Shown here: positions 1 through 9,800 of the stretch, one piece after another
How positions within the stretch are numbered: position 1 is the first letter of the stretch
How the letters are laid out: each line of letters starts with the position of its first letter
Origin: a virus
DNA length: 64,000 bases
IMG/VR virus record: IMGVR_UViG_3300007514_000005
Location: 1-64,000 of that record
Reading direction: 5' to 3' (one strand)
Program-made: the position numbers and the translations under genes
Notes under the pieces: model-generated
Database searches by the model: none
The model's input: the letters and a program-made list of their open reading frames with translations, nothing else
Told to the model about the DNA's origin: nothing

Positions 1-2
1 CC

Positions 3-21
3 CTAAATTTCGCAAATTTAG
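3..21. repeat. Perfect short palindrome at left end
   Basis: Arms CTAAATTT (3-10) and AAATTTAG (14-21) are exact reverse complements around a CGC loop, with CCC/GGG nearby on either side. It lies in the non-coding first 234 bases. It could be a protein-binding dyad or a hairpin; nothing shows which. Confidence 0.5.
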
Positions 22-136
22 CAGGGTCGCCGCCCGCAAAAGTGCGCCAAAAGTGAATTATTCTTGGTAGAAACTCGGAAAAATTGAGACCATTACCGGA
101 ATTCGGACAGGCTCGCAGTAGCACGATTAGCGATAG

Positions 137-160
137 GCTACAAATGCGAAAATCGCTAGA
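137..160. repeat. End repeats GCTACAAAT and AAAATCGCTAGA
   Basis: GCTACAAAT (137-145) recurs four times, inverted, at the right end (63816, 63945, 63961 and 63976 as ATTTGTAGC). AAAATCGCTAGA (149-160) recurs in the same orientation at 63849-63860. A partial copy, CGCTAGACC, follows at 182-190. Shared motifs at both ends suggest one control region that the window boundary may split. The rest of 1-234 shows only an AGGCTCGCAGT motif (109-119) and the gene promoter. Confidence 0.5.
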
Positions 161-186
161 CTGCGCCCCGATTCGGTGATTTCCGC

Positions 187-198
187 TAGACCTATAAG
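187..198 (+). promoter_or_regulatory. Probable TATA box of the 235 gene
   Basis: GACCTATAAGGA lies about 40 nt upstream of the ATG at 235. A GGAGTGA ribosome-binding site follows at about 220. This is the only TATA-like element in a position to drive the gene. Confidence 0.4.
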
Positions 199-234
199 GA
201 CGGCCTCAATCCCAAACCTACGGAGTGACCTAAA

Positions 235-1023
235 ATGTATGAAAACATGATTTGGAACTTTTGCATAATGATGAATGTAATCTCCGACCTAGCGGTTGGA
301 GATGTTAGAGAAGCGGCTCGTTCGCTTCGCCGAAGTGGTATCGTGGTTCCGGCCATGAACCACAATGTGGTTGTGCTCAATTACGAGCACCCTAACATTG
401 ACGGCGGGTTCAGTATCCTGCCTGAATCGGTGGAGTGGATTAGAGACAGCCTAGCACAGTCGGCGAGTAAAACCGTCAATTGGGCTGAGGCAATCCGCAT
501 CAAGTGTGCCTGTGGCTCATGGTATCCTAAGAACGCCGGATATTATGACCGATGCCGAGAGTGCTTCGCCGCTCTAGGATGGGGCGACAATGAAGCGGCT
601 CTAAGACCACGAGAGACGAGCAAATATGAGGAAGGGGCAAGAATACTAGGAATACGCCTAGTGCCTTTCTCAAGAGACACCACAGGCTACCTCAAGTCGA
701 AGTGGAATGACCGCAGGTTCAACCTGATGGTTGCTCGCCGCCGGATTGGATACCACGCCAACAATGACGGCGCATGGTATTACTCGGGATTGAGGGCGGC
801 TGATGTTGCCTTCGCTCTTGAGATGCTAGGCAAGCACGATGAGGCCGCTGAATATCGGGCAATGCCCGCCAACAAGCAAGTGCATAGGGAAGTCGTCTTC
901 TTCCACTATGTGCATACATCGAACCCGACACAGGTTCGACTTGGCTTCGTTGATGTTGCACTTGCTGACGACCTGATAGCATCAGGCAAGGCAATGAGCG
1001 AGCCAACCGGATACATCGGTTGA
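235..1023 (+). CDS. Unrecognised 262-aa protein with a zinc-knuckle-like Cys cluster
   Basis: I do not recognise the family. Around residues 90-112 the protein has CACGSW followed by DRCREC, a CxC...CxxC arrangement that could bind zinc; the rest looks globular with no membrane segment. The ATG at 235 has a GGAGTGA site in front; an alternative start is the internal ATG reading MNVISD. It is the only plus-strand gene left of the packaging operon. Its codons look richer in G and C than the structural genes, so it may be a later acquisition. A hairpin plus T-run follows the stop. Confidence 0.7.
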   Translation: MYENMIWNFCIMMNVISDLAVGDVREAARSLRRSGIVVPAMNHNVVVLNYEHPNIDGGFSILPESVEWIRDSLAQSASKTVNWAEAIRIKCACGSWYPKNAGYYDRCRECFAALGWGDNEAALRPRETSKYEEGARILGIRLVPFSRDTTGYLKSKWNDRRFNLMVARRRIGYHANNDGAWYYSGLRAADVAFALEMLGKHDEAAEYRAMPANKQVHREVVFFHYVHTSNPTQVRLGFVDVALADDLIASGKAMSEPTGYIG

Positions 1024-1070
1024 GGCAAATGGGGCGTGCTGAGCATCACGAAAAACTGCTCCCTACCTCA

Positions 1071-1140
1071 GATGCCTAGAACCCGCTCAAGTGGCTTAGA
1101 CAGCGCTTAGAGCACCTTCTAGGGGCATCAGCGCTTTTTT
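1071..1140 (+). terminator. Bulged hairpin followed by T-run
   Basis: GATGCC/TAGAA (1071-1081) pairs with TTCTA/GGCATC (1117-1129) in an 11-bp stem with a two-base bulge. AGCGC and six T residues follow to 1140. It sits 48 bases after the plus-strand stop at 1023 and fits a transcript end. A short structured RNA is the alternative. The rest of 1024-1219 has no gene; 1197-1219 is T-rich and could also serve as an archaeal-style terminator. Confidence 0.5.
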
Positions 1141-1219
1141 GAGAGACCCCAATAATCACGATGCCCGCCGAGTGCGCATGGTCGCCATGACGCGAAATTT
1201 TTTTCAAATTTTTTCAAAA

Positions 1220-1564
1220 TTACTTTATTAACTTATGTCTGCGATAGAGCGCCCGATTATTTCCGTCCTTTCGCTTGCTCACATACCCATCTCGTATTAG
1301 TGGGCGTAGAATTTGGCCGAGCACAAAGGAAGAAATTTGCTTCCAATGTCTAGGCACTTTTTGAGTGGCCTTAAACGCTAATTCTTCTGTTGTGCGCCAC
1401 TCATCCATAAAGTCGCTGTTGATTACTTCTACGATGCACTTTTGGTATGTGGCGCGTCTAGGCAACGGCCCGTGATTTCTTACCGTGCGGTCTTGAGTCT
1501 TGAATTTAACGCCTGTTATTCGGCTATGCGTCATTCTCTTATTTCTAGGGTATTTTCCGGCCAT
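1220..1564 (-). CDS. Small winged-helix-like protein after terminase
   Basis: A 114-aa basic protein. Residues 40-110 have a winged-helix pattern: a helix with IVEVINSDFMDEWRTTEEL, a second with ISSFVLGQILRPLIRDG, then a YVSKRKDGN...LYRR wing. Its ATG overlaps the terminase stop as TAATG, so it is translationally coupled and last in the packaging operon. Four other small proteins in the minus-strand arm have a similar plan. A DNA-binding role, as packaging-site recognition or as a regulator, is inference. Confidence 0.75.
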   Translation of the reverse strand: MAGKYPRNKRMTHSRITGVKFKTQDRTVRNHGPLPRRATYQKCIVEVINSDFMDEWRTTEELAFKATQKVPRHWKQISSFVLGQILRPLIRDGYVSKRKDGNNRALYRRHKLIK

Positions 1565-3063
1565 TATCTTCGCTTCCTCATCACTTTGCCGCCAAAACTT
1601 GTTGGCGTTCTATTTATTCTCTTCACTCCACCCGACCATTCGCCTTTCCGCATAGTCCTCATAATTGACGGTGCGTTAGGAGTCATATAGGTGAATTGGT
1701 CTAGCGCGTGGGCTAAAGCCATAGCGCAATCGTTGTGTCGGCCCAAGTCTATAATCATTCCATCTCTCCAAGCATGAGTGTTTAACTCTTCCAATAATAT
1801 ATTAACCTGACGGCGGGTTGGGTCGTCACCATACGGGAATATAACCATTTCTCTCTCAAACCATACTCTCATACGGTTCATCAATCCCTGCTTGAGTGTT
1901 CTGTTGCCCACCTTACTCTCGCGGTAGTCAATCATAGCGCCCTTCTGTGAGAGAAGGCTCTCATACATTTGTTGGAATCCTACGGACTCGACTGCGAATG
2001 CAGGTGTGCCGTATCTCTTACTCCATTCTATCATCATGTCTGCCTGTTTATCCGGTGGGAAATCATTTCGTCTCCACATATTTACCAAATGAATAAATCC
2101 TTCCGAATCTTGTTTGAGACATACCATTACAGAATAGTCTTGCCCCAAACCATGTGCAGGGTCGAACCCTATTGCGTATTTACAATCGTCCATCTTCTCT
2201 TGACCCAAAACAGTATCCAAATCTAATTGTTTGTGGGTTAAAGAACGGGGATATACCGCCGCCTCATCATCTATGACTTTACACATATACTCTTGAATGA
2301 AGGATAACTCACCCATAGCCTGTTTTTGCTCAAGCAAGAAATCTATCGGCCTAAACTCAGGCCATAATTCTAACGGCTTTACATTTTCGGGGTCAGCCTT
2401 GTATTCATCCCAATTGATAACAGCAGACCATGTTCCACTCTTCCATGTATCGTTGTCTAGCATTTCCGTGTGGTAAAGGTCAGTCATAGACAGGGGCGTT
2501 CCAACGCAATAGATAGATGTTCCCGGCGAAAGCATAGGTGTGACTTTTTTCCTAAACCATTCCCGAATCGTATCGTAATTTTGGTCGCCGGAATCATCCA
2601 ACACATCGTCAAACGCGATACAGGCAGGGTGCTCACCACGAATAGCAGACCCTACTGATGTAGCGCGTATCCATGCGCCATTTGTGAATCGTAATTCTAA
2701 TTTGTTCCCCCTGCGGGAATCAAGATACTTACTCAATTGAGGGTGTCGCTTCATATCTTCGCGTATTTCCTCAAGTCTTCGTATAGCCAAATCCTTACTC
2801 GCGGAAAACAACCAACAGGTGAATGCCTTATTGCGCCACTTCTCAAAGAGTGCGCTGTGAAGTAATTTAACCCTCAAAGTAGTAGATTTACTGTGGTCTC
2901 TTGGTGCAATAACACAGACCCTATGGACTTGCACATCACCGCGCTCACCATACATCTCCATCCATTCGCCAATGTGGTCGCCCCAAGTATAACCCAACCA
3001 CTTGTAGAAGTATTCTACATCATTGCGGGAGCGAGCCATAGCAAAGTCTGTATTGAATTTCAT
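1564..3063 (-). CDS. terL: Terminase large subunit
   Basis: This is the DNA-packaging motor that pumps and cuts viral DNA at the portal. The ATPase part shows a Walker A variant, PRDHSKST (54-61), Walker B IAFDDV with D152/D153, and the coupling motif CVGTP near 187. The C-terminal RNase-H-like nuclease has D301 in GFDPAHG, E359 in AVES and D445 in HNDCAM, the three expected acidic residues. Length 499 aa is normal. The usual Gly of the GKS loop is Ser58, as in some phage terminases. The start overlaps the stop of the upstream microprotein (TAATG). Confidence 0.95.
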   Translation of the reverse strand: MKFNTDFAMARSRNDVEYFYKWLGYTWGDHIGEWMEMYGERGDVQVHRVCVIAPRDHSKSTTLRVKLLHSALFEKWRNKAFTCWLFSASKDLAIRRLEEIREDMKRHPQLSKYLDSRRGNKLELRFTNGAWIRATSVGSAIRGEHPACIAFDDVLDDSGDQNYDTIREWFRKKVTPMLSPGTSIYCVGTPLSMTDLYHTEMLDNDTWKSGTWSAVINWDEYKADPENVKPLELWPEFRPIDFLLEQKQAMGELSFIQEYMCKVIDDEAAVYPRSLTHKQLDLDTVLGQEKMDDCKYAIGFDPAHGLGQDYSVMVCLKQDSEGFIHLVNMWRRNDFPPDKQADMMIEWSKRYGTPAFAVESVGFQQMYESLLSQKGAMIDYRESKVGNRTLKQGLMNRMRVWFEREMVIFPYGDDPTRRQVNILLEELNTHAWRDGMIIDLGRHNDCAMALAHALDQFTYMTPNAPSIMRTMRKGEWSGGVKRINRTPTSFGGKVMRKRR

Positions 3064-3185
3064 TATGCGGGCCTCAGTTTATCTTTGTTGCAATATGGGC
3101 AAATACCGGACTCGGCCTTGCTCTTCATCATGCGCTCGGCTTTCCAACCGCACCCATCACATTCTGCTGATACCCAATCAACCAT
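3063..3185 (-). CDS. 40-aa zinc-ribbon microprotein upstream of terL
   Basis: A short reading frame encodes MVDWVSAECDGCGW followed by GICPYCNKDKLRPA. The two CxxC pairs (CDGC, CPYC) make a minimal zinc ribbon. It starts inside the end of the metallophosphoesterase gene (8-nt overlap) and ends TAATG on the terminase start, so it is locked into the packaging operon. Its place next to terL would fit an accessory packaging factor, but no function can be read from the sequence. Confidence 0.75.
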   Translation of the reverse strand: MVDWVSAECDGCGWKAERMMKSKAESGICPYCNKDKLRPA

Positions 3186-4653
3186 GTCGCACCACCGGAC
3201 AGAAATGATAGCCTATAACGCCCTGCTCCCTATCTACTATGTGCGCAATCATACCCGCACGATTCATAGTATAACCTTTCTTGTAGTGGTATCTATCATG
3301 CCCTGCTAGACTAGGTAATTGCATAATCAATGCGCCATTCATTTCAGTAGTTTTCATGTAATGCAAATGTCCATGAAACCAAGTGTGGTGTTCTAAATCA
3401 CCCCAAGCCTGTCTTTCTTCTGTCGCCATAAGAGCGGGTAGGTCATTACCCTTCACGCCGTCTCCGTGTGTAAATCCTAACAAGTTATTTCCATATTGGA
3501 GATACTGCCTAGTTTTGGGGTCACAAACAACCTTTACATCATCACACTCTTCGTAAGCCGCTTCAAGGTAGAGCATTAAAGCCAAAGCACTATGTCTATC
3601 GTGATTACCACGCATGAATACTACTTCAACAGGCGCAACACTTCTAAGCATATCAATGTGTTCTCTCGCTAACTTGCACCCTTCCATCAAAATTTGAGCG
3701 GGGCTTGCCGCCATATCTTGCGGTGTGCCTTTGGTAGTGCTACCATCTTCGTTGTCTATGTGAAACCAATCAGAACCCGTAGCAACAATAATCTTCTCAG
3801 GCCTACCGCTAAAACGACCTATGAGATTGCTCGTTGAAGAAAGAAGTCTCTCGCGCGCAATATCTAGTGTATATTCTTCGCCTACTTCGTCCTTCCATCC
3901 GTGCTTACCGTAATGTAAGTCGGTAGGAGACATAACTACTGCGTATGGCTCTTCTGAGGAAGTCATCTTGTATGGCTTTACTTTACCTGCCTTTTCTTGG
4001 AGAAGTGACTTAAACTCAGCCGCCCATGTCTCCTGAATAAGTCTGTAATTATCGGCATCCTTTTCAATACTAGCCCAATACTTCTTATTGGCCTTTTCTA
4101 AGACCCTGTTCCTCTTTGATTCTACAATATCTTCTACTAGAGTCTCTACACTCTTCGTCTCTATCTCTTCATCGGTGTAAATATCCATAGCGTGTGTCCA
4201 ACCACAGACTTTCACATAGTTATGGATGAAGGAAGTAGGAAGTCCAAATTTTCTACTCATCTCTTCAACGGTTGCGTTGCCCCCGTCCTTAGAGTAAGTC
4301 CTTTTCATGGCCCTGTGTGTGTCGCCCTCAATACAAACTAACTGTTTAGTATCCAAAGCCACACTCAAGTAAGTATCGCTATTCTCATCGTAATAGATAT
4401 GCTTTAATTTATCTTTGAAACTAATAGCCTCATAATCCTCTTTCTTGTATAGGTCATCTAGTGAGCGCTTCGATTTCTTGGCCCAACGGTAAATGAGCGT
4501 GCGCCAACCATCTATTGTGCGTCTTGGCTCTAATTTGTGTAGATACTTTGCAAACTCGGTCTTACTCACAAAGGAGCGTTCTGCGGCAGTCTTCTCTATC
4601 AGGTCAATTCCACCCACATACCTTTCGGTAGTGGTGTCGTCTCCGTTCCCCAT
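3178..4653 (-). CDS. HTH plus calcineurin-like metallophosphoesterase
   Basis: The C-terminal half has the metallophosphoesterase signature in order: DLH in SPTDLHYG, GSDWFH, GNHD in MRGNHDRH, THGDG and GHLH in FHGHLH, all metal-binding motifs. The N-terminal half is helical with an HTH-like stretch (TVEEMSRKFGLPTSFIHNYV). Such enzymes cut phosphodiesters, often nucleic acid; the substrate here is unknown. The frame is open to 4731, but the ATG at 4653 (MGNGDD) sits 23-30 nt below the TATA CTTATAAG; the ATG at 4686 overlaps that promoter. Being first in the terminase operon, its HTH part could replace a missing small terminase. Confidence 0.85.
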   Translation of the reverse strand: MGNGDDTTTERYVGGIDLIEKTAAERSFVSKTEFAKYLHKLEPRRTIDGWRTLIYRWAKKSKRSLDDLYKKEDYEAISFKDKLKHIYYDENSDTYLSVALDTKQLVCIEGDTHRAMKRTYSKDGGNATVEEMSRKFGLPTSFIHNYVKVCGWTHAMDIYTDEEIETKSVETLVEDIVESKRNRVLEKANKKYWASIEKDADNYRLIQETWAAEFKSLLQEKAGKVKPYKMTSSEEPYAVVMSPTDLHYGKHGWKDEVGEEYTLDIARERLLSSTSNLIGRFSGRPEKIIVATGSDWFHIDNEDGSTTKGTPQDMAASPAQILMEGCKLAREHIDMLRSVAPVEVVFMRGNHDRHSALALMLYLEAAYEECDDVKVVCDPKTRQYLQYGNNLLGFTHGDGVKGNDLPALMATEERQAWGDLEHHTWFHGHLHYMKTTEMNGALIMQLPSLAGHDRYHYKKGYTMNRAGMIAHIVDREQGVIGYHFCPVVRHG

Positions 4654-4671
4654 GAACAAGTGTTCAGGATT

Positions 4672-4690
4672 GAGTCTTATAAGCATTGGT
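4672..4690 (-). promoter_or_regulatory. Packaging-operon promoter
   Basis: On the minus strand AATGCTTATAAGA carries the TATA CTTATAAG (4676-4683), 23-30 nt before the ATG at 4653. The same AATGCTTATA core is used, mirrored, by the portal promoter at 4914. Confidence 0.65.
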
Positions 4691-4737
4691 ATGTATTTAA
4701 TTTGTTTGAGATTTCTATTGCCTCTAAACAAAATTAT

Positions 4738-4748
4738 AGGCTCGCAGT
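4738..4748. repeat. AGGCTCGCAGT motif, copy 2
   Basis: The exact 11-mer AGGCTCGCAGT also occurs at 109-119 and 56244-56254, and its core GGCTCGCAGT occurs inverted at 54837-54846. All four are non-coding. Here it lies just outside the left arm of the inverted repeat at 4764. Confidence 0.6.
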
Positions 4749-4763
4749 ATAACGGTTTTGTAA

Positions 4764-4842
4764 TTTCTTCAATTCTTTCAATGGTATGTCCGGTATTCCC
4801 CCCTCTTTCTACTCTCAGACACCATTGAAGAAATTAAAGAAA
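4764..4842. repeat. Large inverted repeat between divergent operons
   Basis: Two 22-bp arms (4764-4785 and 4821-4842) match at 19 of 22 positions when one is inverted, around a 35-nt spacer. Each arm is two copies of the 9-mer TTTCTTCAA (with variation) followed by TGGT. A near twin lies at 54857-54928. It sits midway between the packaging and portal promoters. A regulator site controlling both operons, or part of a replication origin, are the two readings. Confidence 0.7.
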
Positions 4843-4913
4843 AAGGAAGAAATAGAGTGGTATAGCGAATAATTTTGTTCAAAAACAGGAAAAAGTGTAA
4901 AAAGAATACACGA

Positions 4914-4927
4914 ATGCTTATATGATG
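4914..4927 (+). promoter_or_regulatory. Portal and structural-gene promoter
   Basis: AATGCTTATATGAT contains the TATA CTTATATG (4917-4924), 23-30 nt upstream of the portal ATG, so the transcript would be nearly leaderless. It mirrors the packaging promoter on the other strand. Confidence 0.65.
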
Positions 4928-4946
4928 CTATCATCTCAAAGAAATT

Positions 4947-6359
4947 ATGGCGGAGAGAACCCTATGGGATAGATTGCTCGGTAGAAATGTCGAGGCGGAG
5001 TTAGAAAAGCGAATTCCAACCAATAATACCTTCAAAGCAGTAGCGGGAATACCTGATATTGTGCGAGACACAGAAAAACTCAACAAGGACAGTAATTATG
5101 ATAACGAATTCGATATGTATGACCTGATGCTAAAACTAGACCCCGAATTAAATGGCGCTGTTCGTGCAGTCTCCCTTACTGCTAACAATTTTGAGATTCA
5201 GTATGATAAGGCTAAGAATGCTCGCATACGCAATGGGATTAGAGAATTGGTAGAAGAGACGCTTGACTTTGACGATATTATGATTAACGCCATGCGTAAT
5301 CTAATGGTCTATGGGAATGATATTAACAAGATTGTAGGGAAGCAGGGTGAAGGAATCACAGATTTGCAGAACCTACCCGTAGCACAAGTGAATATCGTAG
5401 ATGAGCGGGGCGGTCTTGGGTCTTATTTCGTTGCATCGAAAGAAAACCCCATTATCAAGCCCGTCACATATATGCTACGAGAGGCTTCCAATTATGAAAA
5501 GGCAATTTCAGCAGATGAGGTTCTTCATTTCAAGGTTGATTACCGAAGCAATTGGTTCGTAGATAATAAGGGCCGAAGCACCTATGGTATTTGGGGCGCT
5601 TCTCGATTCTCAGCACTTAAGCAAGCGATACGCATGAAGTATAACTCGATGAATAACCGAGTAAGTCTTGAGGACTCAATGACTAAGCAGTATATCACCA
5701 TAGACAAGTCTGCTATTGAGCATATCCAAGACCCTGCTGAGCAATACGACAGACTCAACACAATTATGAATGATGTTATTTCGCTCTTTGAAGGATTACG
5801 CGGAGACCAAATTCCCGTGCTTCCTCACTATGTAGAGATACACCATGTGGATTTGGAGAATGCACTACCAAACAGTAGTGATTTCTTAGACGCTATTAAC
5901 GGAGATATAGCGGCTGTTCTCCAAGTGCCGAGAGTAGCCGCAGGTCAAGAGCGCGGTTCAACATTCGCCGCAACATACAACGCGAACCTTTGGGCTGTTC
6001 AGGCTATTAGTAGAATGCACAAGATTTTAGAGCAAGCCTGTGCAGAATTGTTTTCCATGCACCTTACTTTACTCGGCATAGAACATAGGAGAATAGACCT
6101 ACCTAGAATTAAGTTTGATGCTATGGACAGCGAAACCCCACTCAACATTATGCAAAGGGCAGTCATGGGGTATGACGCAGGAATTCTTACACTTAACCAA
6201 GCGTTAGAATTAGTCAATATGCCGAAGGCGAAGAAAGAAGAGGGAGACGAAAGAAAAGACCTTAACCCGATAGCGCCACAGACGGGTGAATTGCCCGCAG
6301 AAAATTCACAAGAAGGCAAGCCTTCTGAACAAAAGGACTCAAAACAAGGGGATAATTGA
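4947..6359 (+). CDS. Portal protein
   Basis: The dodecameric channel at the capsid vertex for DNA entry and head-tail joining. The 470-aa size and content fit phage portals: an N-terminal wing, the stretch VLHFKVDYRSNWFVDNKGRSTYG, a stem region of long helices, and GDIAAVLQVPRVAAGQERGSTF followed by the helix ANLWAVQAISRMH. The C-terminal 50 residues are charged and low-complexity. It leads the plus-strand virion operon, opposite the terminase, as is usual for this pair. Confidence 0.9.
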   Translation: MAERTLWDRLLGRNVEAELEKRIPTNNTFKAVAGIPDIVRDTEKLNKDSNYDNEFDMYDLMLKLDPELNGAVRAVSLTANNFEIQYDKAKNARIRNGIRELVEETLDFDDIMINAMRNLMVYGNDINKIVGKQGEGITDLQNLPVAQVNIVDERGGLGSYFVASKENPIIKPVTYMLREASNYEKAISADEVLHFKVDYRSNWFVDNKGRSTYGIWGASRFSALKQAIRMKYNSMNNRVSLEDSMTKQYITIDKSAIEHIQDPAEQYDRLNTIMNDVISLFEGLRGDQIPVLPHYVEIHHVDLENALPNSSDFLDAINGDIAAVLQVPRVAAGQERGSTFAATYNANLWAVQAISRMHKILEQACAELFSMHLTLLGIEHRRIDLPRIKFDAMDSETPLNIMQRAVMGYDAGILTLNQALELVNMPKAKKEEGDERKDLNPIAPQTGELPAENSQEGKPSEQKDSKQGDN

Positions 6360-6366
6360 TAAATCA
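6358..6366 (+). promoter_or_regulatory. Internal TATA-like GATAAATCA
   Basis: GATAAATCA overlaps the portal stop and lies 20-28 nt before the ATG at 6386. The same nonamer stands 22-30 nt before the fibre gene at 6852. A near copy precedes 14368. Confidence 0.45.
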
Positions 6367-6385
6367 ATCAGCGCGTTTATGAATC

Positions 6386-6826
6386 ATGCGCAAGCCTGCC
6401 CCTAATGATTCACTAATGCTTATGTTCGGAACGGCGGTAGTATTGGCGTGGGTAGTGATAGCCGCGTCAGCCTCTTACTACTCTCTTGTTGAACAGCGAG
6501 ATATTTCAGATTCTCAATTAACCGTAATAGGCCTTCTCGGTGGGCCTGCTCTTCTGATTATCACAAGCGTCCTTGATTTGTTTAAGGGTAAGGAGACTGC
6601 GAAAATTAACATTCTACCCGATGAATTGGCTTCCGAAGTAGCGGCTACTGAGGCACATAAGAGCCACACAAGATTGATGCAAGAATTAAGAATCAAGCAC
6701 GAATTGGAGATGGAAGCGCTAAGACAAAAGCACGACCTTAAGATGGATGATTTCGTCACGACTTCGGGTGGTAAAAATTCTTCTGAATTGAAGACTATTC
6801 TACCGAAGAAGAAGAAAGACCGATAA
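6386..6826 (+). CDS. Two-helix membrane protein with cytoplasmic coiled coil
   Basis: A 146-aa protein with two hydrophobic segments (about 11-31 and 47-63), then a charged helical tail rich in E, K, H and R (about 85-125) that should form a coiled coil, ending KKKKDR. The layout would suit a holin or a membrane-associated virion protein, but nothing settles it. It lies between portal and the giant fibre gene with its own GATAAATCA element upstream. Confidence 0.75.
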   Translation: MRKPAPNDSLMLMFGTAVVLAWVVIAASASYYSLVEQRDISDSQLTVIGLLGGPALLIITSVLDLFKGKETAKINILPDELASEVAATEAHKSHTRLMQELRIKHELEMEALRQKHDLKMDDFVTTSGGKNSSELKTILPKKKKDR

Positions 6827-6830
6827 ATCA
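6822..6830 (+). promoter_or_regulatory. Internal TATA-like GATAAATCA
   Basis: GATAAATCA, identical to the element at 6358, overlaps the upstream stop codon and lies 22-30 nt before the fibre ATG at 6852. Confidence 0.45.
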
Positions 6831-6851
6831 CTCATTAGTTAAGGTAATCGT

Positions 6852-9800
6852 ATGGCGCGGAATCGTAAATTGCAGAACCGTATTGGAACGCAACATATTA
6901 CGGATGAGGCGGAAGCCTCGATAGCCGCCCAAGCGACTATTACCGATGAGCAAATAGAAGATGTAGTCGGCGGTATGCTTGACGGCACAGAAACATTCAT
7001 TGCAGTATCGTATGACGACACAGACGGTAATTTGGACTTTGTTGTTGCTACCAAAGATGAAGACAATATGGCTTCCAATTCTTCTACACATTTACCTACT
7101 CAGCAGTCTGTTAAGACCTATGTTGATGCAGAAGTGGCGGGCATCGTTGATTCAGCGCCCGCCGCACTCAATACTCTAAATGAATTGGCGGCGGCATTAG
7201 GAGATGACGCAAACTACGCTACTACCACTACTACCGCTCTAGGTAATAGGTTAAGAGTAGATACTGCTTCGCAAGGACTTTCAAGCACACAACAAAGCAA
7301 CGCCCTCACTAATTTGGGTATAACTGCTAGTAAGGCTGAAATAAACATATTGGATAATGGGCTTTCAGCAGGCGATATTCCAAGCCTTGCTACATCTAAG
7401 ATTACAAGCGGAACATTCTCGACAGCGTTTATTGCTGACGATGCTATTACCGCAGGAAAATTGGCTGTAAGTGGGAATGGTTCTACTGCTCAATTCCTTC
7501 GCTCAGACGGTGACGGTAGTTTTTCATGGGCCGTTCCCGTAGATACTACTTACTCAGTAGGTGATGGTGGTTTAACACAAAGAAATTTCACTTCTACGCT
7601 AAAGGATAAATTAGATAGCGTAGCCATGAATGCAAACAATTATTCTCTTTCTTCTGACCTACTAGATGAAGATAACATGGCTTCTAACTCGGCTACAAAG
7701 GTTGCTACTCAGCAATCTATCAAAGCGTATGTGGATGCAGAAGTCGCAGGTGTTGTTGATTCTGCCCCTTCCGCTCTTAACACATTAAATGAGTTAGCGG
7801 CGGCTCTTGGAGACGATGCTAATTACGCAACGACTACTTCTACTGCTTTGGGCAACAGACTTAGGGTTGATACTGCTTCACAGGGTCTTAATGGAACACA
7901 GCAGTCAAATGCGAGAACAAACTTAGGTTTGGGAACGGCGGCTACTTTATCCGGCACAGGTGCAGTAGCAAACGGTAATGCAGGTCTAGTCACGGGCGAC
8001 ACAGTATATGACTACATAGCGGCGCAGGGAACATTCGGTGGTTTAAGTGCTGTGGTAGGCGATACTACACCGGAATTAGGTGGAGACCTAGATGTGCAGG
8101 CTCGTAAGATTTACACTAGCACTTCAAATGGTGATATAACACTTGAACCCAAAGATAAGGTGATAGTGAAAACGGGAACATCAGGTAATGATGGTTATTT
8201 GCAGATTCTAGGTGATGGTAATAATGCTGATGCAAAATTAAGATTCACAAACGGCACTTATGGATGCAACATAATTCTAGTTAGAACACAACCAAATACT
8301 CTCAAAATTGAAGGTTCTTCTTCATTCAAATTCGATTGCCGCACTTCTACTTCGGGCATGACCTTCCCCGATGGAACGACTCAAAACACGGCGGCTACAA
8401 GCCTGACTCTTCTTGACGAAGATAATATGGCTACCAATAGCGCTACTGCCGCCGCTTCACAACAGTCAATAAAGGCGTATGTTGATGCTGAGGTTGCGGG
8501 TATTGTTGATTCTGCACCTTCGGCTTTGAATACTCTAAACGAGTTAGCCGCCGCTTTGGGTGATGATGCTAACTATGCCGCCACTACTACTACTGCTCTA
8601 GGACAAAAATTAGTCAAAGCAAGCAACCTGTCTGATTTGACTAACGCGGGAACAGCGAGAACAAACTTGGGCTTAGGGGCGGCGGCAGTAAAGGCTGTTG
8701 CTACTGATGGCGCAGGTGGTGTTGCTGACGGAGAAGCGGGGTTAGTCACAGGTAATGCAGTATATGATTATGTGGCCGCAAACGGTGGAGATAGTAATGC
8801 AGGGGCGGCAAATGGTTCAGCGTCCGCTCCCGCCTTTTCATTCTCAGGTGATAACGACACAGGTATGTATTACAAAAGCAACAACACATTAGGGTTCGCC
8901 ACAGGCGGCACTTTCAGGATGAGTATTGATAACAACGGGCATCTTTTGGGATTAAACAATTTGCATATCGCAGGGTGGGGGTCTTACTCTTACCCCGCTA
9001 TTACTATGGGGGGCGACACAGATACCGGAATAGGTGCAGATGGCGCTAACGGACTTTTCATAGGCACAGGTGGTAGCCCACGAGTGAAGATACAAGGAGA
9101 TGTTGTAGATTTCGTGAATTCAAAGATTAAACTTGGTGGTTCATACGGTTCAGATGGGCAGGTTCTCACTTCCACAGGAAGTGGTGTTGCTTGGGAGAAC
9201 GCAAGTGGGGGTATATCCGATATTGTAAGTGATACATCACCACAGTTAGGTGGTAATTTGGATACTCAAGGGTATTACATTCAAAGTAGCACTTCAAATA
9301 AAACGGTAATAAAACCCGGAGCGGGAAGCGGAAATCCTCAAGTTAGTATCGGAGATGATAGCAACAATCCCGGCATTTTGAGAGTAGGTAGTAATGGGGT
9401 GGATAACGCACTACCCCTTGCTGTTAGCGTCAAGAATTCATCTAACAGCGCACAACAGACCGCCGCGTATTTCTTAGCAGGTAATCAACACTCTTCCGCA
9501 AGGGCGGCAGGATTTGGGCCTAAGATAGAATTTAGGGCTTCTTCCGGCACGCAATATAGCGGCCAAGTATCGGCTACAATAGGCACTAAACAAATAGGAA
9601 CAGGAGAGTCAGCAAACCACGACCTACACCTTGAGGCAGGTGGAACAGGTAAAATTAGGTTTAATGACGAATTTTCATTCCCTGCGGCTGATGGTTCTAG
9701 CGGCCAAGTGTTGCAGACCGATGGTTCAGGAACATTGTCTTGGGCGACAGCAGGCGGCGGAGACTCTTGGGGAACGGCGGTAGATGCTCATATTATTCCT

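Noticed and set aside
192-380. Minus-strand frame opposite the 235 gene
   Set aside because: It overlaps the promoter and coding part of the plus-strand gene and has no signals of its own.
1024-1140. Possible tRNA in the structured gap
   Set aside because: No T-arm GGTTCRA pattern with matching stems or anticodon arm could be built; a bulged hairpin plus T-run fits better.
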